A stretch of DNA of 41,241 bases from JACCZX01 sp040003315. GTDB lineage: Bacteria > Pseudomonadota > Gammaproteobacteria > Burkholderiales > Burkholderiaceae_F. This document shows, one piece after another, positions 25,961-33,417 of this stretch. The stretch lies in contig JBDUCU010000012.1 of NCBI GenBank assembly GCA_040003315.1, forward strand, positions 1 to 41,241, given 5' to 3'. A program made the translations under genes and the position numbers. The notes beneath the pieces are model-generated. The model was not told the origin of the DNA. It ran no database searches and saw only the letters and a program-made list of their open reading frames with translations. Each line of letters begins with the position of its first letter. Position 1 is the first letter of the stretch.

Positions 25961-26003
25961 GTCAGTTGGTCAGGATCAAAGTCGATATGGTCCGGTTAGA
26001 CGT

Positions 26004-26735
26004 TCAAGTGCGCAAGTCGGACAGCAGCGCGTTAAGGGGACGTCCGAAGTAATTCGCCCAGTCAATCGGCCCAGCGTGCACCGACTCTTCCAAATGCGCA
26101 ACGAACTGCGTACGCGGAATCTCCCGGGCTCCAAGCGAAGCGAGATGTCGCGTGTTCTGCTGGCAGTCTATCACCGGCACTTGCTCGACCCTCAAGAGCT
26201 GCACCAACGCTGCGAGCGCAAGCTTCGAAGCGTCTGGCACGTGCGAAAACATCGACTCGCCATAGAACATCCTGCCGAGCGAGACCCCGTACAGCCCCCC
26301 GGCCAACGTGCCGTGGATCCAGGTCTCGACCGAATGGGCAGCGCCGCGGCGATGCAGTTCGCTGTACGCATCCGCCACGCGCTTCGTGATCCAGGTGCCC
26401 GCGTCGTCGGCGCGCGGCTCGGCGCATGCCCGAATGACGGCGTCGAACGCAGAGTCGGTACGAATCTCGATTGCGGCGTCGTCAGCTGACCTGCGCAGTG
26501 TCCTCGAAAAGCTGCGGGAGATCTTGAGCTCATCCGCAAACAGCACCATGCGCGGATCGGGTGACCACCACAGCACGGGTTCCTCTTCCGAGTACCAGGG
26601 AAAAATCCCCAGCGAATAGGCCATCAGCAGGCGCTCAGCAGTGAGCTCCGAGCTGGCTGCGAGCAAGCCGTTGGGCGTGTCAAGCGCAGCAGACACCGGC
26701 GGAAATGGCTGATCGGGCGCCAGCCAAGGGATCAT
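26004..26735 (-). CDS. aat: Leucyl/phenylalanyl-tRNA--protein transferase
   Basis: N-degron enzyme that adds Leu or Phe to proteins with N-terminal Lys or Arg. The 243-residue protein has the family marks GLLAASSELTAERLLMAYSLGIFPWYS (in part GIFPWYSEEEPVLWWSPDPR), AGGLYGVSLGRMFYGESMFS and VIDCQQNTRHLASLGAREI. The ATG at 26735 overlaps the stop of the Nudix gene as ATGA; the longer open frame is not conserved. Next to bpt, it makes both N-degron transferases parts of one operon. Confidence 0.96.
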   Translation of the reverse strand: MIPWLAPDQPFPPVSAALDTPNGLLAASSELTAERLLMAYSLGIFPWYSEEEPVLWWSPDPRMVLFADELKISRSFSRTLRRSADDAAIEIRTDSAFDAVIRACAEPRADDAGTWITKRVADAYSELHRRGAAHSVETWIHGTLAGGLYGVSLGRMFYGESMFSHVPDASKLALAALVQLLRVEQVPVIDCQQNTRHLASLGAREIPRTQFVAHLEESVHAGPIDWANYFGRPLNALLSDLRT

Positions 26736-27292
26736 GCGTCCACGGTGCCAACAAGCGGAGCTGCTGACTCGATCGAACGTGTATAGGTGCCGAAGTTGCC
26801 GCGCGCGCGGTCGCCGAAGTAAAGCTGAAGCGTTGTCGAGACGGTACGAAATGCAATGTCGGGCCAAGGCACTTCGTGCTCGTGAAACAGCCGCACTTCC
26901 AGACTTTCGGTTCCGGCGGAAAAATCGGTATCCACCAGCTCGGCTTGAAAAAAGATGTGCACTTGTTGCACGTGCGGTACATCGATCATCGAAAACAGCG
27001 GCCCGAGCTTGATGCGAGCGCCGGCTTCCTCAAGCGTTTCACGCACCGCACCGTCGCCCGTGGTTTCGCCGACTTCCATGAAGCCCGCAGGCAGTGTCCA
27101 CTTGCCCAAGCGCGGTTCAATCGCGCGCTTGCAGAGCAGGACTTGGGATCCCCAAATTGGAATGGTGCCGACAACGGGCCGGGGATTGATGTAATGCACG
27201 GCGCCGCAATGATTGCAGCAATCTCGGACCCGATTGTCGCCGGACGGTGTACGAGGAGAAGTCGCGTGGCCGCAGACCGAGCAGTACGTCAC
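26732..27292 (-). CDS. Nudix hydrolase with N-terminal zinc ribbon
   Basis: The 186-residue protein begins with a four-cysteine zinc ribbon (YCSVCGHA and CCNHCGAVHYINPRP) followed by a Nudix domain with the box GFMEVGETTGDGAVRETLEE-AG. This layout occurs in NADH pyrophosphatase-related hydrolases; the substrate is not certain. GTG at 27292 is chosen because an earlier in-frame GTG at 27316 lies inside the terminator hairpin of the upstream gene. It opens the operon with aat, bpt, pyrD and thpR. Confidence 0.9.
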   Translation of the reverse strand: MTYCSVCGHATSPRTPSGDNRVRDCCNHCGAVHYINPRPVVGTIPIWGSQVLLCKRAIEPRLGKWTLPAGFMEVGETTGDGAVRETLEEAGARIKLGPLFSMIDVPHVQQVHIFFQAELVDTDFSAGTESLEVRLFHEHEVPWPDIAFRTVSTTLQLYFGDRARGNFGTYTRSIESAAPLVGTVDA

Positions 27293-27301
27293 AGCACAAT
27301 G

Positions 27302-27328
27302 AAAAAGGGCGGGCACACGCCCGCCCTT
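27302..27328 (-). terminator. Rho-independent terminator after glsB
   Basis: An 8-bp GC stem (GGGCGGGC at 27307-27314, GCCCGCCC at 27319-27326), loop ACAC, flanked by five A at 27302-27306 that read as a U-tract on the minus strand. It sits 17 bp after the glsB stop and separates glsB from the Nudix operon. Confidence 0.88.
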
Positions 27329-27344
27329 GTTACCTTACACGTTC

Positions 27345-27614
27345 TTACCGAACCGTACCGCGCCGGAACAGATTGACGATCGCCAGCAAGATAACAGCGC
27401 CCAGAAGTGAAACGACCAAGGCGCCTACGCTGAACGCGTTCTGATTGATGGTCGGTACGCCCACCAGCGGAGAGATCAGCCAGCCGCCGAGGAATGCGCC
27501 GACAATGCCGACCACGATGTTCAGAAAGATTCCTTGCTGTCCATCGGTACGCATAATCATGCTTGCGACCCAACCGATCAAACCGCCGACAACCAGCCAA
27601 ATGATGAAATTCAT
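27345..27614 (-). CDS. GlsB/YeaQ/YmgE family stress-response membrane protein
   Basis: An 89-residue inner-membrane protein with three hydrophobic, glycine-rich helices: IIWLVVGGLIGWVAS, IVVGIVGAFLGGWLIS and ALVVSLLGAVILLAIV. The MRTDGQQGIFLNIVVGIVGA region is characteristic. Members are often induced by general stress, but no biochemical role is established. A GGGAGAG ribosome-binding site precedes the ATG. It is a single-gene transcript by the terminator evidence. Confidence 0.93.
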   Translation of the reverse strand: MNFIIWLVVGGLIGWVASMIMRTDGQQGIFLNIVVGIVGAFLGGWLISPLVGVPTINQNAFSVGALVVSLLGAVILLAIVNLFRRGTVR

Positions 27615-27742
27615 GTTTCACTCTCCCGGTTAAAGTGATGTGCAGCGACGGAAAGTTTGCCACACCTAGGCAAGCCTGACCGTCAACCTGACAAACGGCA
27701 ACCGTCTGTAGCAGCAAATGCACGCAATTATCATTCCAGACC

Positions 27743-28396
27743 ATGGCGCTGACACAACTTTGGACTTCTCCGATTGGCCTCGCCGCGATTGCCTTCGGAC
27801 TGTTGGGCGCTTTACTGATCCTCTCCGGGCTCGGCGCATTGATCCGCTTGCGACCATTTCGATTTGTAGGTCGAACGATCCTGGGGCTCCTGTTGTTGTC
27901 CGCCGGTGCGTTGGCGGCCGTGATCGCCATCGGCACGCATGGATACATTGCATTGACGCGCGAAGACGTTGCTGCAACGTTGTTGGTACAACCAGTCGGG
28001 CCGCAGCGATTCACGGCCACGGTGCGCTTCCCTGATCTGCGTGAAGTCCGGTACGAGCTGGCCGGCGATGAGGTGTACGTCGACGCTCAAATTCTCAAGT
28101 GGAAACCGATGGTGCACATGGTAGGACTTCACACGGCCTACGAGCTCGACCGCATCGCGGGGCGCTACCGCTCGATCGACGACGAACGCGCCGCCACGCG
28201 CACTGTGTTTTCCTTGAGCCGCGACAAGCCCTTCGATATGTTCGATCTTCGCAAACGCTATGCCTTTCTCGCCCCGCTGCTCGACGCTGAATATGGATCG
28301 GCGAGTTACCTGGCAGTGACGCGGCCGGCCGAGCTCGAACTTCGCGTGTCGACGACCGGATTGCTGATGCGTGAGATCAAGCCAGCTGCGCAGTAA
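27743..28396 (+). CDS. Conserved membrane-anchored protein of unknown function
   Basis: The 217-residue product has two N-terminal membrane helices (about 10-32 and 42-68) and a soluble domain of about 145 residues, probably periplasmic, with WKPMVHMVGLHTAYELDRI-AGRY and DKPFDMFDLRKRY. Similar proteins are sometimes labelled 'multidrug efflux pump' in databases, but nothing here looks like a pump. It precedes the glycosyltransferase gene by 51 bp and may share its transcript. Function unknown. Confidence 0.82.
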   Translation: MALTQLWTSPIGLAAIAFGLLGALLILSGLGALIRLRPFRFVGRTILGLLLLSAGALAAVIAIGTHGYIALTREDVAATLLVQPVGPQRFTATVRFPDLREVRYELAGDEVYVDAQILKWKPMVHMVGLHTAYELDRIAGRYRSIDDERAATRTVFSLSRDKPFDMFDLRKRYAFLAPLLDAEYGSASYLAVTRPAELELRVSTTGLLMREIKPAAQ

Positions 28397-28447
28397 CGGT
28401 TGCCTGCATAAGCTTGCCTAGTAATTTCACCGCACGGAAGAGAGCAA

Positions 28448-29140
28448 GTGAGCCCCTGTCTGGTGGTGATGGCGAAGCAGCCGCAGCGCGGGCAGGTAAA
28501 AACGCGGATCGCCGCTGTGCTGGGCAAGGAGCGGGCTGCGGAATTGTGCCGAGTCGCGCTACTGGATACTGTCGCTGTGGCCTCGTCGATTGAAGACATC
28601 GTCCGCGTGCTGAGTTACGCCCCATCGACGGCTGCAGCGCAAGGGTTCTTCGGTCTCGTCGCGCCGTCATTCGAACTGATACCGCAGCAAGGCATCACAC
28701 TTGGCGAACGTCTTGCCGGCACGTTCTCGCAAATGCTCAAGCGGCACAGTCCGGTCGTGGTGATTGGAAGCGACAGCCCTGACTTGCCCGCAGCGCTGAT
28801 CGAGCGCGCATTCGCGCTGCTGAGATCAGATGCAGACGCCGTGCTCGGGCCGGCCGATGACGGCGGCTATTACCTGCTTGGCTTGCGCTCGATGCAGCCG
28901 ACTTTGTTCGAGCGCATCGATTGGAGCAGTCCGCTGGTCACTTCGCAGACGCGTCAGCGCGCGGACGCCGCCGGGCTGACTGTCGTAGATCTGCCGGCGT
29001 GGCACGACCTTGATACTGTTGACGATCTGCGGGCGCTGATCGCACCGGGCGCTCCGCTGACTCGCGGGTTTGTCGAATCATTGAATACGAAGGGCGAACA
29101 TAATGAAAACCAAGGCGGCGGTTGCTTGGAAGGCCGCTGA
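28448..29140 (+). CDS. TIGR04282-type glycosyltransferase (DUF2064)
   Basis: A 230-residue nucleotide-sugar-transferase-like protein, GT-A fold, of the family labelled arsenosugar biosynthesis-like glycosyltransferase. Marks are VVMAKQPQRGQVKTRIAA, VVVIGSDSPDLPAALIERAF and ADDGGYYLLGL, which hold the nucleotide- and metal-binding acids. It starts with GTG at 28448, and its 3' end overlaps the frmA start by 38 bp. The TIGR04282 name comes from arsenosugar clusters; no arsenic gene is near, so that role is not supported here. Confidence 0.87.
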   Translation: MSPCLVVMAKQPQRGQVKTRIAAVLGKERAAELCRVALLDTVAVASSIEDIVRVLSYAPSTAAAQGFFGLVAPSFELIPQQGITLGERLAGTFSQMLKRHSPVVVIGSDSPDLPAALIERAFALLRSDADAVLGPADDGGYYLLGLRSMQPTLFERIDWSSPLVTSQTRQRADAAGLTVVDLPAWHDLDTVDDLRALIAPGAPLTRGFVESLNTKGEHNENQGGGCLEGR

Positions 29141-30209
29141 GCCGCTAAGCATCGAGACGGTTGAAGTCGATCCTCCTCGCGCCGGTGAAGTACTGGTCGA
29201 GGTGAAAGCCACTGGCATTTGCCACACCGATTACTACACGCTGTCTGGTGCCGATCCAGAAGGAATATTCCCGTCGATTCTCGGCCATGAGGGCGCTGGG
29301 GTCGTACTCGAAACAGGTGAGGGCGTGACCACCCTGAAGCCTGGGGACCACGTCATTCCGCTCTACACACCCGAGTGTCGGCATTGCAAGTTCTGTTTGT
29401 CGCGCAAGACTAACCTCTGCCAGGCGATCCGCGCGACTCAGGGGCGCGGTCTGATGCCCGACGGCACGAGTCGCTTCTCCATCGATGGCAAGCCGCTGCT
29501 GCATTACATGGGAACCTCGACCTTCGCCAATCACACTGTGGTGCCGGCGATCGCGCTGGCAAAGATCCGCGACGATGCTCCGTTCGATAAGGTCTGCTAC
29601 ATCGGCTGCGGCGTTACAACCGGAGTCGGCGCGGTGTTGTTTACTGCCCGAGTCGAGGCAGGCGCCAACGTCGTCGTGTTCGGACTTGGCGGTATCGGCC
29701 TGAACGTGATCCAGGGCGCCAAGATGGTCGGTGCCGATCGCATTATCGGAATCGATGTGAATCCGCGCCGCGAAACGCTCGGCCGCAAGTTCGGCATGAC
29801 ACATTTCATCAATCCGAGCAACACAGAAAACGTAGTTGACGCGGTGGTGCAGTTGACCGATGGTGGCGCCGACTACAGCTTCGAATGCATTGGCAACGTC
29901 GCCACCATGCGACAAGCGCTCGAGTGCTGCCACAAGGGCTGGGGACAAAGCATCATCATCGGTGTCGCTGCTGCTGGCCAGGAGATTGCCACGCGGCCGT
30001 TCCAGCTGGTCACCGGTCGCGTGTGGAAAGGCAGTGCTTTTGGCGGCGCGCGGGGCCGCACCGATGTGCCGCGCATTGTCGACTGGTACATGGAAGGCAA
30101 GCTCAATATCGATGACTTGATTACTCACCACCTGCCGCTCGAGCGGATCAACGAGGGATTCGATCTGATGAAGCGCGGTGAGTCGATCCGCACTGTCGTC
30201 GAATATTGA
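29103..30209 (+). CDS. frmA: S-(hydroxymethyl)glutathione dehydrogenase (class III alcohol dehydrogenase)
   Basis: NAD- and zinc-dependent enzyme that oxidises the glutathione adduct of formaldehyde to S-formylglutathione; it also reduces S-nitrosoglutathione in this family. The 368-residue protein shows catalytic-zinc ligand ATGICHTDYYTLSG, structural zinc cysteines CRHCKFCLSRKTNLC, GHEGAGVV, the NAD-binding GLGGIGLNVIQG and class III hallmark ECRHCKFCLSRK. It is followed by S-formylglutathione hydrolase with 8 bp between them, forming the formaldehyde detoxification pair. Confidence 0.96.
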   Translation: MKTKAAVAWKAAEPLSIETVEVDPPRAGEVLVEVKATGICHTDYYTLSGADPEGIFPSILGHEGAGVVLETGEGVTTLKPGDHVIPLYTPECRHCKFCLSRKTNLCQAIRATQGRGLMPDGTSRFSIDGKPLLHYMGTSTFANHTVVPAIALAKIRDDAPFDKVCYIGCGVTTGVGAVLFTARVEAGANVVVFGLGGIGLNVIQGAKMVGADRIIGIDVNPRRETLGRKFGMTHFINPSNTENVVDAVVQLTDGGADYSFECIGNVATMRQALECCHKGWGQSIIIGVAAAGQEIATRPFQLVTGRVWKGSAFGGARGRTDVPRIVDWYMEGKLNIDDLITHHLPLERINEGFDLMKRGESIRTVVEY

Positions 30210-30217
30210 ATCGGCCA

Positions 30218-31081
30218 ATGGCTGAGCCCGAGGTTGTCAGCGAGCATCGCTGCTTCGGAGGACGGCAATTGTTTTGCCGACAGCAATCTTCCGAAATCGG
30301 TCTGCCAATGCGGTTTGCGCTGTTTCTGCCACCTACGGCACTGAGCGCGCGGCTCCCCCTACTGATGTTTCTCGCCGGCCTGACGTGCACCGAAGAAACT
30401 TTCACAATGAAGGCCGGGGCGCAGCGCGTTGCTGCTGAGCTCGGACTCGCACTGCTGATGCCCGACACGAGTCCGCGTGACACCGGCGTCGCGGGAGAGG
30501 CGGACGAATGGGATTTCGGCGTCGGCGCGAGCTTTTATTTGGACGCCACTTGCGACCCGTGGTCCAGACACTGGCGGATGGAAAGTTATCTGATGCAGGA
30601 GTTGTTGCCGCTGGTGATCGACACGCACCCGATCGACGGCGCGCGTATCGGCATCTCGGGTCACTCGATGGGCGGCCACGGAGCCTTGACGCTCGCACTG
30701 AAACACCGCGGCAGATTTACTTCCGTTTCGGCCCTAGCGCCCATTGCCGCGCCCATGCAGGCACCGTGGGGACAACGGGCGTTCGCAGGTTATCTGGGCG
30801 GCGACCGTTCGCAGTGGAAGCGGCACGATGCAACCGAGCTGATGCGCCGCCAGAGCGCGCCGCCGTATCCGAACGGCATCCTGATCGACCAGGGGCTGGC
30901 CGACAAATTTCTGGCCGAGCAACTGCATCCCGAAGCGTTTGAAGGCGCGTGCCGAGACCTCGATCAGCCGCTGACCTTGCGTTTGCACGACGCGTACGAC
31001 CATGGCTACTACTTCATCTCGACATTTATCGAAGACCATCTGAGGTTCCACCACGCCCGGATCACCGCGGGCGCAGAGTGA
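30218..31081 (+). CDS. fghA: S-formylglutathione hydrolase
   Basis: Esterase D-type alpha/beta hydrolase of 287 residues that releases formate and glutathione from S-formylglutathione. Ser150 is the nucleophile in GHSMGGHGA; the acid is expected in IDQGLADKF and the His in DAYDHGYYFI. Other marks are FLAGLTCTEETF and DTSPRG-like DTSPRDTGV. The ATG at 30218 gives the usual N-terminus; a TTG at 30206 overlaps frmA. Ends three bases before the stop of the decayed uracil-DNA glycosylase gene on the other strand. Confidence 0.95.
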   Translation: MAEPEVVSEHRCFGGRQLFCRQQSSEIGLPMRFALFLPPTALSARLPLLMFLAGLTCTEETFTMKAGAQRVAAELGLALLMPDTSPRDTGVAGEADEWDFGVGASFYLDATCDPWSRHWRMESYLMQELLPLVIDTHPIDGARIGISGHSMGGHGALTLALKHRGRFTSVSALAPIAAPMQAPWGQRAFAGYLGGDRSQWKRHDATELMRRQSAPPYPNGILIDQGLADKFLAEQLHPEAFEGACRDLDQPLTLRLHDAYDHGYYFISTFIEDHLRFHHARITAGAE

Positions 31082-31084
31082 CGC

Positions 31085-31431
31085 TTAACGTCGATCGCGA
31101 ATATATTTGGATGCGATCCTCAGATCGTCGACGAACTTTTGGTACTCGGTATCGCGGCTCTCGGGTGGAACGCGCAGCAAATACGAAGGGTGAACAGTTA
31201 CGAGCACCTGCATCATCGAAGCATTGCCCTCGAGCGAATTCATCAAAGTACCGCGCTGCGCAAGAATCGGGATCGCGCGGCCCAGCACTGCGCGTGCCGC
31301 CGTGGCGCCGAGCGCGACGATCAAGCCGGGTCGGACCGTGTTGATTTCGCTTTCGAACCAGGGATACAGGCGACGACCTCAAGCTCGGCGGGCTACTTGT
31401 GCAGGCGCCGCTTGCCGCGCAGCTCGTAATT
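31085..31431 (-). pseudogene. Remnant of a UdgX-type (family 4-like) uracil-DNA glycosylase gene
   Basis: The last 79 codons (from 31324) read IVALGATAARAVLGR and VTVHPSYLLRVPPES, the C-terminal signature of UdgX/SPO1-polymerase-like uracil-DNA glycosylases. Upstream, the family sequence can be followed in broken form: PWFESEINTVRPGL in the same frame back to 31360, then a one-base loss at 31361-31365, then ELRGKRRLHK and AELEVVAC in another frame with an in-frame TAG (31393-31395) in place of the usual Thr after HK. Homology stops near 31431, so the N-terminal two thirds, including the catalytic region, are missing. This is a decayed gene. Confidence 0.85.
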
Positions 31432-31678
31432 GCGACCAGAATTTTCGTGTCATATGTACGGGCAAATTGCTTTTCATTACTCGCGCGGGACTGAAAGTGG
31501 GCGCGCAATAGACGCGTCACAAGTCGTCATGAGTTTTCCCGGTGCCTGTCCGAAGTCCGCCGTAACTGAAGGCAAGTCCCTTGCCATTCTAGTAAACCGC
31601 ACAATGCGGCGTGCGAATCGCCCATTGCTTGCTAGTCGATGCCGGCCGCTGCACGGACCGTGGTGTGGCCGTATCTGG
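31432..31678. other. Non-coding stretch between the UdgX remnant and lexA
   Basis: About 250 bp in which the missing part of the glycosylase gene would have been. No family sequence could be followed here. An 85-codon frame on the plus strand (31430-31687) has an unlikely composition (many Arg, Cys and Ser) and no domain, so it is not called. Nothing else seen. Confidence 0.4.
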
Positions 31679-32332
31679 CTAGATTGAAGACCGAATTACG
31701 CCGACCGCGATTCCTTCGATGGCAAACGGCTCGCGCTTTAGATCGACGATGATTGGCGCGAAGTCGGGATTCTCGGCGATCAGTTCGGCGCGCGCACCAC
31801 GAAGTTTCAATCGCTTGACGGTGACTTCATCCCCCAGCCGCGCGACAACCACTTGACCGGAACGGGCTTGCGGTTGCTGATGCACTGCGAGCCAGTCGCC
31901 GTCGAGAATACCGGCGTCGCGCATGCTCATGCCCCTGACTTCCAGCAGATAGTCGGCGTGGGGTTTGAACGTGGCGGGATCGACTGCAGCAGTCGTCATC
32001 ACATTTTCCTGCGCAAGAATCGGACTGCCGGCGGCGACCTTGCCGATCAAGGGCAGGCCGCTCTCCTGCGCGGCCAGCATCAACTCGCGCACACTGTCCT
32101 TCAGCCGGATGCCACGCGACGTGCCTGCAATAAGCTCGATCAGCCCCTTTTTCTGCAACGCCTGCAGATGCTGCTCGGCAGCATTTAGCGAGCGGAATCC
32201 GAACGCCTGAGCGATCTCATCGCGGGTCGGAGGAGCTCCGCTTTCAGTCAGCGTTTGGCGAATGAACTCCAGGATCTCGGTCTGACGGGGTGTAGGGTCG
32301 GTGGATGCAGGCGACTCGAAACGAGCGTTCAT
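31679..32332 (-). CDS. lexA: LexA repressor (SOS response)
   Basis: Represses SOS genes and is cut when RecA filaments form. The 217 residues comprise a winged helix DNA-binding domain (TPRQTEILEFIRQT, PPTRDEIAQAFGF) and a LexA-type protease domain: cleavage site Ala101-Gly102 in KVAAGSP, catalytic Ser136 in RGMSM and Lys173 in TVKRL. Their spacing matches E. coli LexA. The ATG at 32332 gives the conserved start. An SOS box 22 bp upstream shows autoregulation. Confidence 0.96.
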   Translation of the reverse strand: MNARFESPASTDPTPRQTEILEFIRQTLTESGAPPTRDEIAQAFGFRSLNAAEQHLQALQKKGLIELIAGTSRGIRLKDSVRELMLAAQESGLPLIGKVAAGSPILAQENVMTTAAVDPATFKPHADYLLEVRGMSMRDAGILDGDWLAVHQQPQARSGQVVVARLGDEVTVKRLKLRGARAELIAENPDFAPIIVDLKREPFAIEGIAVGVIRSSI

Positions 32333-32353
32333 TGGTGTTTGGCACAGATGAGA

Positions 32354-32373
32354 TACTGTTAATGTATACAGTG
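32354..32373. promoter_or_regulatory. LexA (SOS) box upstream of lexA
   Basis: TACTGTTAATGTATACAGTG has the exact CTGT-N8-ACAG core (32356-32371) of the Escherichia-type LexA operator, 22 bp before the lexA start codon. The classic box is known in gammaproteobacteria and betaproteobacteria. It indicates that lexA represses itself and helps place the organism among these groups. Confidence 0.92.
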
Positions 32374-32769
32374 TCGTTCCAGTTGGCAAGCGCAGCGAGC
32401 CGAGGCGTGTTGCGCGGCGTTGTCTTTAAGACAAACCGGGGTCGTCAGATCGGATGACGCGACGACGCCGATAAAGTTGTGGACTGTGCACGATGTCCTG
32501 TGCGACGATCTTGTGTAACAAATCGAGCGTGATAGACTTCTTACTACTCAGATTGAGTCGGCCAGCGCAGCGGAAATTGCCCCGCGCCAGTGTCGACGGC
32601 GTTGCCGGAATGACCGATTCCGCGCTCGGCTCTTAAATCAAAACTTCAGCCGCACGAAGCGGGCGTTATCCGTAACCAAGGTATTTGCTGCACTTCGCCG
32701 TGGGGCGCCATACACCTACTCGCGGTGCGCGCTGACAAGTGCAGATTGCTTAACTCCGGTTTGGAGCTG
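32374..32769. other. Intergenic stretch between lexA and scpB
   Basis: Nearly 400 bp between the SOS box and the scpB start. I find no gene, RNA gene or convincing remnant. It must hold the scpB promoter; a weak -35/-10 pair (TTGTGT about 32512, TAGACT about 32534, spacer 16) is the best I can point to and is not strong. Confidence 0.4.
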
Positions 32770-33417
32770 ATGAATATTGACGAGGCCAGGCTCGTTGTCG
32801 AAGCGGCGCTTCTCACCGCCGACCAACCGTTGTCGGTGCACGACCTGCGCCGGTTGTTCGATAACGAATTAAATGCCGACACGATGCGCGTCGTGCTTGA
32901 CGAGTTGAGGACCACTTGGAGTGATCGCGGGCTCGAATTGGTTGCGGTGGCAACGGGTTGGCGCTTTCAGAGCGCTACGACGATGCGACCCTTCCTGCAG
33001 CGGTTGAGTCCGGAGCGGCCGCCAAGATATTCACGCGCCGTGCTTGAAACGCTTGCAATCGTTGCGTACCGTCAACCGGTCACGCGCGGTGACATCGAAG
33101 AGATCCGCGGCGTGACGGTGTCCAGCCCGGTGATCAGAATTCTCGAAGAGCGTGGCTGGATCGAAACCGTCGGCTATCGCGAAGTGCCCGGAAGACCCGC
33201 TTTGCTGGGCACGACGCGCGAATTCCTGGACGACGTCGGTCTGAGCTCTCTAGACCAGCTGCCGCCGCTGCAGGACATTGCTCAAGGTGCGTCCGAATTC
33301 GATCTGCCATGGTCGGAGACCGGAATTGCGCCGGCTGCGACAGTAGCGCCACCGATGGAATCGCAATCACCCATGCTTGGAACCTCGAACCGATCGACAT
33401 CGCAATCTGTACCTTGA
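32770..33417 (+). CDS. scpB: Segregation and condensation protein B
   Basis: Kleisin-associated subunit of the Smc-ScpAB chromosome-organising complex. The 215-residue product has two winged-helix domains (about 1-75 and 80-160), with EARLVVEAALLTADQPLS at the start and RAVLETLAIVAYRQPVTRGDIEEIRGV, seen here in part as LETLAIVAYRQPVTRGDIE, as the strongest family match; a disordered tail follows. ATG at 32770 is chosen over the longer frame because a GGAG precedes it. No scpA is adjacent. The stop overlaps the rluB start as TGATG. Confidence 0.95.
   Translation: MNIDEARLVVEAALLTADQPLSVHDLRRLFDNELNADTMRVVLDELRTTWSDRGLELVAVATGWRFQSATTMRPFLQRLSPERPPRYSRAVLETLAIVAYRQPVTRGDIEEIRGVTVSSPVIRILEERGWIETVGYREVPGRPALLGTTREFLDDVGLSSLDQLPPLQDIAQGASEFDLPWSETGIAPAATVAPPMESQSPMLGTSNRSTSQSVP

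Noticed and set aside
29145..30218. 357-codon minus-strand frame opposite frmA
   Set aside because: Antisense shadow; frmA is unambiguous.
31430..31687. 85-codon plus-strand frame between the UdgX remnant and lexA
   Set aside because: Arg/Ser/Cys-rich, no domain, no ribosome-binding site; likely non-coding.
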